Shown: positions 1-11,905, counted from the stretch's first letter. The stretch: 43,082 nucleotides of DNA from Chlorobiota bacterium (GCA_013151505.1 JAADID010000060.1:1-43082), one strand, 5' to 3'. Program-made: numbers and translations. The notes: generated by a model from the sequence alone, not told the origin.

Positions 1-2
1 AG

Positions 3-621
3 ATGGACCTGAAAAACCTGATGGACGGCTTTGAATACCTCCAGCGGGAATTCCCGCTACCGGAATACCGTGTTAGCGTTTTGCATGGCAGAATGAAAAC
101 CGAAGACAAAGAATATGAGATGAAACGGTTCGTGGAAGGTAAAACCCATATCATGGTTTCCACAACGGTCATCGAGGTTGGTGTGGATGTGCCCAACGCC
201 TCGGTAATGATCATCGAAAATGCCGAACGTTTCGGACTTTCACAGTTGCACCAGTTGCGGGGACGCGTGGGTCGCGGCGCCGAACAATCGTACTGTATTC
301 TGATGGCAGGTGAAAAAGTTTCCAACGAAGGAAGGAAACGGTTAGAAACCATGGTGCGCACCAACGACGGTTTCGAGATCGCCGAAGCCGAACCTGCAAC
401 TCCGTGGGCCCGGTGATATTGAAGGCACACGTCAGTCGGGATTGCTTAACTTCAAAATTGCAAACCTGGCCCGCGACAACGAACTGATCGTCCAAACCCG
501 TAAACTGGCAGAAAAAATACTGGAAAAAGATCCGAAACTGGAATTGCCGGTCAACCGGTTGCTCAATGCCGAACTCCAGAAATTACGCCGCGAAAAGCAC
601 CAGTGGGCGAGAATATCCTAA
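3..621 (+). pseudogene. recG: ATP-dependent DNA helicase RecG, C-terminal part, 5' truncated by window edge and frameshifted near 391
   Basis: Frame 1 (3-416) encodes helicase motifs V/VI ([39 protein letters not shown]). After FEIAEA the homologous [29 protein letters not shown] continues in another frame to TAA at 619-621, consistent with one extra base at about 391-392. Confidence 0.85.
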
Positions 622-940
622 AGCAAAAGGCATAAGGCAGTAGCCCTGCTCTATTCAAAAGTAAAAACCATCATGAATGTTGAGGAGACCCGCCTGAATC
701 ATATTGAATTTCTGCAAACAGTGGTGAAAGATTTCAATTATTATGAATTATGACACTTTCCGGAAGTGAATCTTGTTTATAAGGAAGCAGATGTTGAGGA
801 TACTGTCTTTAAAGACTTTAAGCGGGACACCCGCCTGAATGACAAAGTCGGGCAGGCTTAAAGCAGGGGTTTACTAAAAATCTATCTGTGACACATATTT
901 TATAACACATTTTATTATAATGGTGTATGTTTTTATCAAT

Positions 941-1074
941 GGCTAAAGCCGAATTTTTCTGACATTTAAAGATCCCTGCCTTAAAAGACAGGGCAAAACC
1001 GTTTTCCTGTGAAAGATTTTTGCACGGTGCTTTAGCGCCGTGACAGAATGTTCAATCCAAACCGGCTTTAGCCG
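941..1074. repeat. REP/BIME-like intergenic repeat with nested hairpins
   Basis: GGCTAAAGCC (941-950) and CGGCTTTAGCCG (1063-1074) bracket CCCTGCCTTAAAAGACAGGG (974-993) and CACGGTGCTTTAGCGCCGTG (1023-1042), each a near-palindrome. Confidence 0.6.
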
Positions 1075-1168
1075 TTAATCCCGTTTACACATTCAAAATA
1101 AAATTTAGCATTGACCCGGCACTGCTCAATTAGTCGTTTGTCATCAGTAAATCAAACCTATATTTCTT

Positions 1169-1176
1169 TACTTTTG
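1169..1176 (+). promoter_or_regulatory. Bacteroidetes-type -7 element TACTTTTG upstream of pheT
   Basis: Matches TAnnTTTG 28 nt before the pheT ATG; no well-spaced -33 TTG seen. Confidence 0.5.
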
Positions 1177-1204
1177 CACTTCGCAAATTCTTAAAAGATT
1201 CATA

Positions 1205-3664
1205 ATGAAATTGTCATATAACTGGTTGAAACAATACGTGGACATTGATGTGGACCCGCTTGAATTGTCTGACATTCTGACAAACATCGGACTGGAAGTG
1301 GAAGGAATGGAAAAGTTTCAATCGGTAAAAGGAGGGCTGGAAGGTGTGGTCATCGGAAAGGTCATTACCTGTGAAAAACACCCCAATGCCGACAAATTAA
1401 GTGTGACGACCGTGGATGTCGGCGGAGGAAAAATACTTCCCATCGTGTGCGGTGCACCCAATGTGGAAGCCGGACAAACCGTCCCGGTAGCCACTGTCGG
1501 TACGGTGTTGTATTCGGAAGATGAATCGTTTACGATCAAAAAAACCAAAATCCGCGGTGAAGTGTCGGAAGGGATGATCTGTGCCGAAGATGAACTGGGA
1601 CTTGGAACATCACACGAAGGCATCATGGTATTGCCTGATGAGCTACAGCCCGGAACACCGGCCAGCGAGTACTTCAATATCGAAGAAGATTATGTTTATG
1701 AGATCGGCCTGACCCCCAATCGTGCCGATGCCGCTTCACATATCGGCTCGGCAAGGGATGTGGCAGCAGGACTGAACCGGATAAAAAATACCCGTAAATA
1801 CAAGCTTCTCTTACCGTCAGTGGAGGACTTTAAAGTGGATGACCGGTCACTGGATATTGACGTGGTGGTGGAAGACACAAGGGCCTGTCCGCGATATTCG
1901 GGAGTCACCATATCCGGCGTAAAGGTCGAGGAATCCCCTGACTGGCTGAAAAACAAACTCAACGCTATCGGTCTTCGGCCTATCAATAACATCGTGGATA
2001 TCACCAACTATATTCTGCATGAAACCGGCCAGCCCTTACACCCGTTCGATGCCGACAAGATCAAAGGCAATAAGGTAGTCGTAAAAAAAATGCCGGAAGG
2101 AACTCCTTTTGTTACCCTGGACGGAGTTGAAAGAAAACTTGCCGATGATGACCTGATGATCTGCAACGCCGAAGAGGGCATGTGTATCGGAGGTGTTTTC
2201 GGTGGGCGGGATTCCGGTGTGACCGAACAAACCACCAACATTTTCCTGGAAAGCGCTTATTTTGACCCGGCCCACATTCGTAAAACCTCCAAACTTCACG
2301 GATTACAGACAGATGCTTCTTTCCGCTTCGAACGGGGCGCCGACCCCGAAATGACCCTTTACGCCCTGAAACGGGCGACCATGCTGTTCAGGGAAATTGC
2401 GGGCGGGAAAATATCTTCTGAAATCAAAGATGTCTATCCCGAAAAAATTGAAAAATGGACGGTGGACATCACTTATAAAAATGTTGACCGCCTGATCGGC
2501 AAAGTCATTGACAGGAACATCATTAAAGATATTCTCACCGATCTTGAGATTGAAGTGCTGGAAGAAAACGGCGGGGGAATGAAGCTGTTGATTCCCACAT
2601 TCAAAGTTGACGTAAAACGCGAAGCCGATGTTATAGAGGAAATACTCCGGGTTTACGGTTACAACAATGTGGAATTTGAAGACAAGATAGATGCTTCGGT
2701 GAGCTATCGCCAGAAGCCGGATGCCGAAAAAGTTCAGAACCTCATTTCCGACCAGTTAACGGCACAGGGATTTGTGGAAATAATCAATAATTCGCTGACC
2801 CGCTCCGAATACTACATTGAAAATGAAGATTTTGACGGAGACAAGAGTGTGCCCCTTCTTAATCCTTTAAGCAAAGATTTGGATGTTTTACGCCAGTCCC
2901 TGTTGTTTGGAGGTCTTGAAGTGATCAGTTACAACATCAACCGGAAAATGGCCGACCAGAAACTTTATGAATTCGGGAAAATTTACAGCAAAGACCCGTC
3001 AAAAGACATGAGCTCGGGATTGAAAAAATATCACGAGGAAAAGCATCTTTCGCTTCTTGCCACCGGAGCGGTTTTCCCCGAAAACTGGAACAACGACAAT
3101 CGTAAAGTTGATTTTTATTTCCTGAAAGGGATCGTTGAAGGTATTTTCCTGAAACTGGGGATCAACAGGTCTTTGATGGAGGTTCGCGAGATCAGTTCAA
3201 ACAATTATGCCTACGGGATTGTATTTCAAAAAGACGGCAAGACAATTGCCGAAATTACCGGGTTGAGCAAAAAACTACTGCGTCGTTTTGATATTGAGCA
3301 GGAAGTGTTCATGGCAGATCTGAATTGGGAAAAGGTAATGCGCTTGCACGCCAGGAATGAAACGGTTTACGCTCCGGTTTCCAAATATCCTTCTGTCCGT
3401 CGCGACCTTGCCCTGCTTGTGGATAAATCCGTACGTTTTGAGGAAATGGAAAAACTGGCCTTTGAAACCGAACGGAAAATTTTGAAGAAAACCGGCCTGT
3501 TCGATGTTTACGAAGGAGAAAAAATACCGGAGGGAAAAAAATCTTATGCCTTATCATTTATCTTGCAGGATGAAGGCAAGACCCTTACCGATAAAGTGAT
3601 AGACAAAACCATGAAACGCATCAGGCAGGCATTTGAACAAAAACTGAATGCTGAGTTGCGTTAA
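1205..3664 (+). CDS. pheT: Phenylalanine--tRNA ligase beta subunit
   Basis: 819 aa; MKLSYNWLKQYVDID start, tRNA-binding domain, B3/B5 domains, C-terminal FDX-ACB (YPSVRRDLALLVD...YALSFILQDEGKTLTD). Confidence 0.97.
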   Translation: MKLSYNWLKQYVDIDVDPLELSDILTNIGLEVEGMEKFQSVKGGLEGVVIGKVITCEKHPNADKLSVTTVDVGGGKILPIVCGAPNVEAGQTVPVATVGTVLYSEDESFTIKKTKIRGEVSEGMICAEDELGLGTSHEGIMVLPDELQPGTPASEYFNIEEDYVYEIGLTPNRADAASHIGSARDVAAGLNRIKNTRKYKLLLPSVEDFKVDDRSLDIDVVVEDTRACPRYSGVTISGVKVEESPDWLKNKLNAIGLRPINNIVDITNYILHETGQPLHPFDADKIKGNKVVVKKMPEGTPFVTLDGVERKLADDDLMICNAEEGMCIGGVFGGRDSGVTEQTTNIFLESAYFDPAHIRKTSKLHGLQTDASFRFERGADPEMTLYALKRATMLFREIAGGKISSEIKDVYPEKIEKWTVDITYKNVDRLIGKVIDRNIIKDILTDLEIEVLEENGGGMKLLIPTFKVDVKREADVIEEILRVYGYNNVEFEDKIDASVSYRQKPDAEKVQNLISDQLTAQGFVEIINNSLTRSEYYIENEDFDGDKSVPLLNPLSKDLDVLRQSLLFGGLEVISYNINRKMADQKLYEFGKIYSKDPSKDMSSGLKKYHEEKHLSLLATGAVFPENWNNDNRKVDFYFLKGIVEGIFLKLGINRSLMEVREISSNNYAYGIVFQKDGKTIAEITGLSKKLLRRFDIEQEVFMADLNWEKVMRLHARNETVYAPVSKYPSVRRDLALLVDKSVRFEEMEKLAFETERKILKKTGLFDVYEGEKIPEGKKSYALSFILQDEGKTLTDKVIDKTMKRIRQAFEQKLNAELR

Positions 3665-3717
3665 TTTTTTAGTTTTATGATAATTACTAATTTTAAAATC
3701 TGTTTTACGACTTATAT

Positions 3718-4941
3718 ATGGAACTTCAAACAATAAAGCAACGATTCGGGATCATTGGAAATTCACCCATGCTGAACAGGGCCCTTGAAGTCGCCGTCCA
3801 GGTGGCAGCAACAGACCTCACCGTACTCATATCAGGCGAAAGCGGTGTGGGAAAAGAAGTTTTTCCGAAAATTATCCACCAAATGAGTTCCAGGAAACAC
3901 AGCAATTACATCGCTGTTAATTGCGGTGCCATTCCCGAAGGAACAATTGATTCGGAACTTTTCGGGCATGAGAAAGGCTCTTTCACCGGAGCGCACGAAG
4001 CAAGAAAAGGATATTTTGAAGTGGCCGACGGGGGGACAATTTTCCTCGATGAGGTGGCAGAATTGCCGCTTTCAACACAGGTCAGGCTTTTGAGAGTACT
4101 CGAATCGGGAGAGTTTATGAAAGTGGGATCTTCCAAAGTGATCAAAACGGATGTACGGGTGGTTGCGGCTACCAATGTGCATATACCCGACGCTATTGAA
4201 AAAGGAAGTTTCCGGCAGGATTTGTTTTACCGGCTGAATACGGTGCCTATTTTTATTCCGCCTCTCCGCCAGCGAAAAGAAGATATTCATCTTTTGTTCA
4301 GGAAATTTGCCGCCGATTTTGCCGAGAAATACCGTATGCCTCCCATACGTCTTTCCCCCGATGCAATCAAAATGATTGAGAATTATTACTGGCCGGGAAA
4401 TATCCGTCAACTCAAAAATGTTACCGAGCAAATCTCAATCATTGAGAAAACCAAAGAAATTGATGTGGCTACGCTAAAACAATACCTGCCCGGCAATGAA
4501 AATCCCGGTCTTCCCGTTCTATATCAAAAGAAAGAGGAGCAACATATTTCGGAACGGGAATTGCTTTATAAGGTGCTGTTCGAAATGAAAAAAGACATGA
4601 CGGAACTAAAAAAAATAGTGGCATCCCTCATGGAACAAGGCGAGCACAAACCTACTGCCGAGCAAACGAAAGCGCTGCTTGTAAAGGACTATCCGGATAC
4701 CATTTTGAAAGAAGAACCGGAATATCCCGAAATCAAAATCACTCACCCGGGCCATGATGGAGAAGATGCTTTTCATCCGACCGAAGTTGTGGAAGAATCA
4801 CTCTCTCTCCAGGAAAAAGAAAACGAACTCATTAAAAAAGCGCTGGAAAAACATCATGGGAAAAGAAAAAGCGCTGCTAAAGAACTGGGCATATCAGAAC
4901 GTACACTTTACAGGAAAATTAAAGAATACAATATCAAGTGA
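3718..4941 (+). CDS. Sigma-54 interaction domain transcriptional activator with Fis-type HTH, no receiver domain
   Basis: Walker A GESGVGKE, GSFTGA loop, GGTIFLDE Walker B, C-terminal HTH KRKSAAKELGISERTLYRKIKEYN. Confidence 0.95.
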   Translation: MELQTIKQRFGIIGNSPMLNRALEVAVQVAATDLTVLISGESGVGKEVFPKIIHQMSSRKHSNYIAVNCGAIPEGTIDSELFGHEKGSFTGAHEARKGYFEVADGGTIFLDEVAELPLSTQVRLLRVLESGEFMKVGSSKVIKTDVRVVAATNVHIPDAIEKGSFRQDLFYRLNTVPIFIPPLRQRKEDIHLLFRKFAADFAEKYRMPPIRLSPDAIKMIENYYWPGNIRQLKNVTEQISIIEKTKEIDVATLKQYLPGNENPGLPVLYQKKEEQHISERELLYKVLFEMKKDMTELKKIVASLMEQGEHKPTAEQTKALLVKDYPDTILKEEPEYPEIKITHPGHDGEDAFHPTEVVEESLSLQEKENELIKKALEKHHGKRKSAAKELGISERTLYRKIKEYNIK

Positions 4942-5471
4942 TGACCCTGAACAATCCACGGCATACTGAAAGGAATCTTTTACCGGCATTGGTCATTTTT
5001 CTGGTGTTTCTGTGCGAAGGTTGCGGAGTGTATTCATTTACGGGAGCTTCCGTCCCTCCGGAAGCTAAAACCATTTCAGTAGCCTATTTCCAGGACAGGT
5101 CCCCTTTGGTCCAGCCTCTGTTAAGCCCGACTTTTACCAACATGCTGAGAGATAAATTCGTCAATGAAGCCAACCTCGATATGGTGGAAAGCAATGGAGA
5201 CCTTTCCCTTGACGGTGAGATTATTGACTACAAAACCACTCCCGTTGCTATTCAGGGAAATCAAACCGCTGCGCTTAATCGTCTGACAATTACCGTAAAT
5301 GTCAGGTATTTTAATAAATTCGAACCCGATAAAAATTTTGAACAGAAATTTACCGAATTTCTCGACTATCCCTCGGATGCAGATTTGAACAGCATAGCCG
5401 GCGATTTGATTAAAAGGATCAGCGAAATTCTGGTTACCGACATTTTTAACAAAGCCGTAGTCAACTGGTAA
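4941..5471 (+). CDS. lptE: LptE-family LPS assembly lipoprotein
   Basis: Signal peptide with lipobox-like LCEGCGVYSFTGASVPPEAKT; ATG overlaps the upstream stop (TGATG). Confidence 0.82.
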   Translation: MTLNNPRHTERNLLPALVIFLVFLCEGCGVYSFTGASVPPEAKTISVAYFQDRSPLVQPLLSPTFTNMLRDKFVNEANLDMVESNGDLSLDGEIIDYKTTPVAIQGNQTAALNRLTITVNVRYFNKFEPDKNFEQKFTEFLDYPSDADLNSIAGDLIKRISEILVTDIFNKAVVNW

Positions 5472-5484
5472 ATAAGGCTTGCCG

Positions 5485-6423
5485 ATGAATAAAGAAGCGT
5501 TTTCAATATATGTTCTTGACCCGGGACTGTTAAACGACAGATCATTACCTGAATTTACGGAACTGGTAAAAGAATTTCCTTATTGTCAGACAGCACGAAT
5601 TCTGCTCACGTTGAATCTTTTCAAAGAAAAACATGTTCTGTATGACACGCAACTGAAACTAACTGCCGTTCAGGCAGGAAACCGGCGTGTACTGAAAAAA
5701 CACATTGATGCGCTTTCAAAAACAGCCGAAAAAGTAGTATTGCCCGATGAAGATATTGAAGGGGAAACCGCTGTTGAAGAGAAAGAAATCGCAGGCCCCG
5801 GAACTGAAACAAAAGAACAGGTTCCGGTTGAAGAAGAAAAACCTGAAGTCGCTGTAGAAGAAGCATTGACAGAAGAAAAAGATATTTCAGAGGAAATCAC
5901 CGAACCTGCGGTTGATAGTGAACAAGGAGCAGAAAAAATCACGGAATCTCCACCGCCGCAAAAAGAGCCTTTACCGGAAAAAACACAAAAACCGGAGGAT
6001 TTTCTGCAACCGACTGAAAGAGGCACATCACATGCTGATCTGATGCGTATTGTTGCCGAACGTCTCCGGTATCTTGAAAAAGAAAAAAGAACAACATTCC
6101 CCCCGACTGCCCGGGAAGAAGAAAAATCTAAAAAAGTAATCCAGCCTGTACGACCGCAAAGTGAGCTCATTGACGAATTCATCAAAAACGAACCCCGTAT
6201 TGCACGTCCCCAGCATCCATTCTTCAATCCTGAAGATGCAGCAAAAGAAAGTGTCGTTGACGATGAAAACATTGTAAGCGAGACGCTTGCAAGAATATAC
6301 TTCGACCAGAAACGTTTTGAAAAGGCCATCAGCATTTATAAAAAATTAAGTTTGAAATTTCCGGAAAAAAGTAGTTACTTTGCAGCCCTTATTCAAAAAG
6401 CAGAGGAAGAACTTAAAAATTAG
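5485..6423 (+). CDS. TPR-containing conserved hypothetical protein with acidic, low-complexity middle
   Basis: N-term MNKEAFSIYVLDPGLLNDRSLPEFTELVKEFPYCQTARILL and C-term TPR-like ETLARIYFDQKRFEKAISIYKKLSLKFPEKSSYFAALI; between lptE and secG. Confidence 0.8.
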   Translation: MNKEAFSIYVLDPGLLNDRSLPEFTELVKEFPYCQTARILLTLNLFKEKHVLYDTQLKLTAVQAGNRRVLKKHIDALSKTAEKVVLPDEDIEGETAVEEKEIAGPGTETKEQVPVEEEKPEVAVEEALTEEKDISEEITEPAVDSEQGAEKITESPPPQKEPLPEKTQKPEDFLQPTERGTSHADLMRIVAERLRYLEKEKRTTFPPTAREEEKSKKVIQPVRPQSELIDEFIKNEPRIARPQHPFFNPEDAAKESVVDDENIVSETLARIYFDQKRFEKAISIYKKLSLKFPEKSSYFAALIQKAEEELKN

Positions 6424-6432
6424 ATTAGAACG

Positions 6433-6810
6433 ATGTATCTTTTTGTTTCCATTTTAATTTTGATCGTATGCGTGTTGCTCGGGCTCATTGTTTTGGTTCA
6501 GAATCCCAAAGGCGGTGGCTTGGCAGCCAATTTTACCGGAGCAGGTTCACAGTTCATGGGCGTAAGGCAAACGGCCGATTTTCTTGAAAAAGCCACATGG
6601 ACCCTGTCAGTAGCTTTGTTGGTGCTTGCACTTACGGCAACAATGGTCATTCCGCGTGGTGTGGTTGACACTTCCCAGCAGGATACCCAGATGAAAAAAC
6701 AAATTGAAGATTTTCAAAAGAATGCTCCGGCGCCGGTTGATTTTCAACCCCCTCCGCAGCAGGGACAACCCGGACAAGGGCAACCCGGACAGCAGGGAGG
6801 TGGCAAATAA
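6433..6810 (+). CDS. secG: Preprotein translocase subunit SecG
   Basis: Two TM helices with LIVLVQNPKGGGLAANFTGAGSQFMGVRQTADFLEKATW. Confidence 0.93.
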   Translation: MYLFVSILILIVCVLLGLIVLVQNPKGGGLAANFTGAGSQFMGVRQTADFLEKATWTLSVALLVLALTATMVIPRGVVDTSQQDTQMKKQIEDFQKNAPAPVDFQPPPQQGQPGQGQPGQQGGGK

Positions 6811-6835
6811 GTAAGAAATTATTTACCCGGAATAA

Positions 6836-6872
6836 AATGTCAGAATGTCATAACGTTCTGACATTTTTTTTT
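6836..6872 (+). terminator. Rho-independent terminator after secG
   Basis: AATGTCAGAA (6836-6845) / TTCTGACATT (6856-6865) stem followed by a T-tract. Confidence 0.85.
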
Positions 6873-6941
6873 ATTCACCGGTTTGGCACAAAATGTGAAA
6901 AACCCCAAGTCCATGAACAATAACCAAAAAAACTGTTTGAT

Positions 6942-7214
6942 ATGATAAACATAAAACCACTTGGCGAAAGGGTTGTCGTTGAACCCGCTCCAGCCGAAGA
7001 AAAAACTGCCGGCGGGATCATCATCCCTGATACGGCAAAAGAAAAACCCCAACAGGGAACCGTAGTGGCCGTACCTGAAAAAACCGAGGACAATCCGGTT
7101 ACCGTTAAAGTAGGTGACAGGGTGTTGTACGGTAAATATGCAGGGACTGAAATTACCATTGATGACAAAGACTATCTGATCATGAACCAGTCGGATATTC
7201 TCGCTGTCATTTAA
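6942..7214 (+). CDS. groES: Co-chaperonin GroES
   Basis: [44 protein letters not shown]. Confidence 0.98.
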   Translation: MINIKPLGERVVVEPAPAEEKTAGGIIIPDTAKEKPQQGTVVAVPEKTEDNPVTVKVGDRVLYGKYAGTEITIDDKDYLIMNQSDILAVI

Positions 7215-7247
7215 ATTATTTATGAATTAAAATTAATCATCTAATAA

Positions 7248-8897
<1,650 letters not shown>

Positions 8898-8920
8898 TAA
8901 TCAATTCCTTTAAAACTTAA

Positions 8921-8953
8921 AAACCCGTTTCGTTTGTGAAGCGGGTTTTTTTT
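8921..8953 (+). terminator. Rho-independent terminator after groEL
   Basis: AAACCCGTTTC / GAAGCGGGTTT hairpin followed by a T-tract. Confidence 0.88.
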
Positions 8954-8999
8954 GTTCTTGTTGATTTACAAAAGATATGATCATAAGTATAATTTCTAT

Positions 9000-9007
9000 T
9001 AACTTTG
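9000..9007 (+). promoter_or_regulatory. -7 element TAACTTTG
   Basis: Matches TAnnTTTG 24 nt before ATG 9032, supporting that start over the TTG at 9005. Confidence 0.45.
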
Positions 9008-9031
9008 CTTGTGCAAACAAAAGTTTCGGAC

Positions 9032-9586
9032 ATGAAAACTTTTTTGGCTTTGATTTTTCTTTTGAGCGGTATGCAGATTTATGCCCAGCACTTAAAAAAA
9101 GAAATAAAACTGTATCCCATTCCCGTTGATTCGGCCACACGCGTAATCCGGTTCCGCAATGTTGTTGACGTGGAGGGAACCAAAGATGAATTGTATAAAC
9201 GGTGTGTTTACTGGCTGAATGATTTTTATAAAGACCCGACCCGCGTCACCACGTTGCGTGACCCCAAATCAGGAAAGATAGCAGGCCGGCACCAGTTTCG
9301 TATTTATTATTATGATAAAGACAGCATTAAATATGACGCCGGCATGATCCGCTATTTCTTCACCATTGAGTTTAAAGACAACCGGTATCGCTATACGATT
9401 GATAAAATCGTGCTGAAATCCAACACTTATATGCCTGTTGAACGATGGCTCAACAAAAATGACCCGGCTTATGATCCCCGGTGGGATGATTACCTGCAAC
9501 AAATAGCCCGTTATGTGGATAAATGGAGTACCAGCCTCGAAAAAAAAATGGAGCCTCCCGAAAAGGAAAAACCTGACATTTGGTAA
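9032..9586 (+). CDS. Secreted DUF4468-like domain protein
   Basis: Signal peptide MKTFLALIFLLSGMQIYAQ, then a TBP-like-fold pattern (IRFRNVVDVEGTKDELYKRCVYWLNDFYKD...). Confidence 0.7.
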   Translation: MKTFLALIFLLSGMQIYAQHLKKEIKLYPIPVDSATRVIRFRNVVDVEGTKDELYKRCVYWLNDFYKDPTRVTTLRDPKSGKIAGRHQFRIYYYDKDSIKYDAGMIRYFFTIEFKDNRYRYTIDKIVLKSNTYMPVERWLNKNDPAYDPRWDDYLQQIARYVDKWSTSLEKKMEPPEKEKPDIW

Positions 9587-9647
9587 TTTTTTATATCTTT
9601 AAATTTAAAATCGTATTGTTTCTTTGAATCTCTGAAAATCAACCGGA

Positions 9648-10985
9648 ATGCCGAGAAGAAGAAAACGTGATCTGATCATTAAGGGGTTCTCAAAACTCCT
9701 GAAAGAAGACAAGCTTAAGATCGTTGCCCAACTGATGGACAAACAGGTGGAGAGTATTGAGCTTATGAAAAGTTTCTGGCATACCGATCATAAAGTTCAG
9801 AAAATATTTGATGAATTCAGCGAAAACACCATTTCCAATTTTTATATTCCCTACGGTGTAGCCCCCAATGTGGTGATAAACGGAAAAGCCCATCTCGTAC
9901 CGCTGGTTATTGAGGAAAGTTCGGTTGTGGCCGCCGCTTCTTCCAGCGCCAAATTCTGGTCGGAACACGGAGGGTTTCACTCCGAGGTTGTGGATGTGGT
10001 CAAAATAGGGCAGGTTCATTTTATCTGGAAGGGCGACAAGGAAAAATTGTTATCGGTATTTGACGAATTGACCGCTGCTTTCCGGAGGGCTACGGCCCAC
10101 ATTACCGAAAATATGGAAAAACGCGGCGGGGGCATTCTGGACTTTGAATTGGTTGATATGACCGACAAAATCGAAGATTATTACCAGATCAAAGTTTCAT
10201 TCAATACGGTGGACTCCATGGGAGCCAATTTTATCAATTCATGTCTTGAAGAATTTGCCGGTGAATTAAAGTCCTTCTTCAGGAATCATCATGTTTTTAA
10301 AGGCAAAGAGAAAGACTGTCTTGTTGTTATGTCCATCTTATCGAACTATACTCCGGATTGCGTGGTGAGGACATGGGTTGAGTGTAGCGTTGAAGAATTG
10401 AACGGAATTGACAACGATCTTTCGGGAGAAGAGTTTGCCGAAAAATTCCGCATGGCTGTAAAAATTGCAGAAGTGGATGAATACCGGGCAACGACACACA
10501 ACAAAGGAATTTTCAACGGTATTGATGCCGTAGCCATTGCTACGGGAAATGATTTCAGGGCCATCGAAGCGGCAGGGCACACCTACGCCTCCCGAACGGG
10601 AAAATACAAAAGCCTTTCAACCGCGGAAATTCATGACGGGCGATTCAAATTTTCGTTGGAACTGCCTCTCGCTATCGGAACTGTCGGCGGCCTGACCAAC
10701 CTGCATCCGCTGGCAAAAAAATCCCTTGAAATGCTGGGCAATCCCTCGGCCAAAAAATTGATGATGATTGCCTCCGCTGTCGGCCTGGCCAACAATTTTG
10801 CAGCAGTAAAATCACTGGTAACAAAGGGGATACAAATAGGTCACATGAAAATGCACCTGTTCAATATCCTGAATCACCTTCAGGCCAGCGATGAAGAAAA
10901 GAAAAGAGCAGAAGAATATTTTCTGGGGCACAAAATTTCTTTTGCCAATGTGAACGATTACATTTCCAAACTCCGAAAACCTTGA
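9648..10985 (+). CDS. Hydroxymethylglutaryl-CoA reductase, class II (degradative-type family)
   Basis: IPYGVAPNVVINGKAHLVPLVIEESSVVAAASSSAKFW, DSMGANFINSC, IATGNDFRAIEAAGHTYASRTGKYKSLS. Confidence 0.95.
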   Translation: MPRRRKRDLIIKGFSKLLKEDKLKIVAQLMDKQVESIELMKSFWHTDHKVQKIFDEFSENTISNFYIPYGVAPNVVINGKAHLVPLVIEESSVVAAASSSAKFWSEHGGFHSEVVDVVKIGQVHFIWKGDKEKLLSVFDELTAAFRRATAHITENMEKRGGGILDFELVDMTDKIEDYYQIKVSFNTVDSMGANFINSCLEEFAGELKSFFRNHHVFKGKEKDCLVVMSILSNYTPDCVVRTWVECSVEELNGIDNDLSGEEFAEKFRMAVKIAEVDEYRATTHNKGIFNGIDAVAIATGNDFRAIEAAGHTYASRTGKYKSLSTAEIHDGRFKFSLELPLAIGTVGGLTNLHPLAKKSLEMLGNPSAKKLMMIASAVGLANNFAAVKSLVTKGIQIGHMKMHLFNILNHLQASDEEKKRAEEYFLGHKISFANVNDYISKLRKP

Positions 10986-11905
10986 CGACACGAAAAAGTT
11001 GGTATTCATCAGGAAAACTCCTTATCACAGGAGAGTATCTTGTCCTCGCCGGGGCAAAAGCGCTGGCATTTCCGCTTAAAACCGGACAACATCTGACCAT
11101 TTCGGAAAACCGGGAAAAAAAACTCCACTGGCGTGCCATTGAGCCTGACGGTTTATGGTTTCAGTGTATCTTCAATCTGCCTGATCTGGAAATAATCTAT
11201 TCTCCCGACCGGGAACTTTGCGAAAAGCTGAAAAACATTTTATCGGCAGCCCGTGCACTGAATCCCGATTTTTTGGAAAACGGGGAAAACGGTTTTGAAG
11301 TGGACACCATTTTGGAATTCAATCCTGAATACGGTCTCGGTTCCAGTTCTACGTTGCTTAACAACCTGGCGGGATGGGCCGGCATTGACCCTTTCAAACT
11401 CCAGAAGCTGACTTTCGAAGGATCGGGATATGATATCGCCTGCGCCTCTGCCAAAAAACCATTGATCTATCAACTGGTAAACCAGCGTCCTGTTGTCACC
11501 GAGGTAAATTTTTCTCCTCCTTTTAAAGACAATTTATACTTTGTGTATTCGGGACGCAAACAACGGACTTCCGAAAGTCTTCTGGAATTCAAAAAAGCCT
11601 CATTTGATAAAACCGATATAACTATCATCAGTGAAATAACCGAAAAGGTGCTTGAAACAAAAAGCTTCGATGAATTCGAATATCTGCTGATCGAACATGA
11701 AAATCTGATGTCAAAAATCCTGAACCTTCCCAAAGCCAAAGATCGCCTGTTTCCCGATCATCGCGGTACGGTAAAATCCCTCGGAGCGTGGGGTGGTGAC
11801 TTTATGCTGATGACCTTTCGCGATGAGCCGGGTGAAGTGAAAAGATACCTGAACCGTAAAGGATTCGATGTTTTTTACAGGTATGAGGAAATTGTACTAA
11901 TATAA
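10982..11905 (+). CDS. GHMP kinase, GYDIA family
   Basis: SSGKLLITGEYLVLAGAKALAFP, GLGSSSTLLNNLA ATP motif, GSGYDIACASA signature; TTG start overlaps the HMGR stop. Confidence 0.85.
   Translation: MTTRKSWYSSGKLLITGEYLVLAGAKALAFPLKTGQHLTISENREKKLHWRAIEPDGLWFQCIFNLPDLEIIYSPDRELCEKLKNILSAARALNPDFLENGENGFEVDTILEFNPEYGLGSSSTLLNNLAGWAGIDPFKLQKLTFEGSGYDIACASAKKPLIYQLVNQRPVVTEVNFSPPFKDNLYFVYSGRKQRTSESLLEFKKASFDKTDITIISEITEKVLETKSFDEFEYLLIEHENLMSKILNLPKAKDRLFPDHRGTVKSLGAWGGDFMLMTFRDEPGEVKRYLNRKGFDVFYRYEEIVLI

Noticed and set aside
5670-6335. 221-aa minus-strand ORF
   Set aside because: Antisense shadow of the low-complexity TPR protein; Ser/Phe-rich composition with no recognisable domain.
6811-6941. 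Possible CIRCE/HrcA operator upstream of groES
   Set aside because: No TTAGCACTC-N9-GAGTGCTAA match found by eye; only the secG terminator hairpin.
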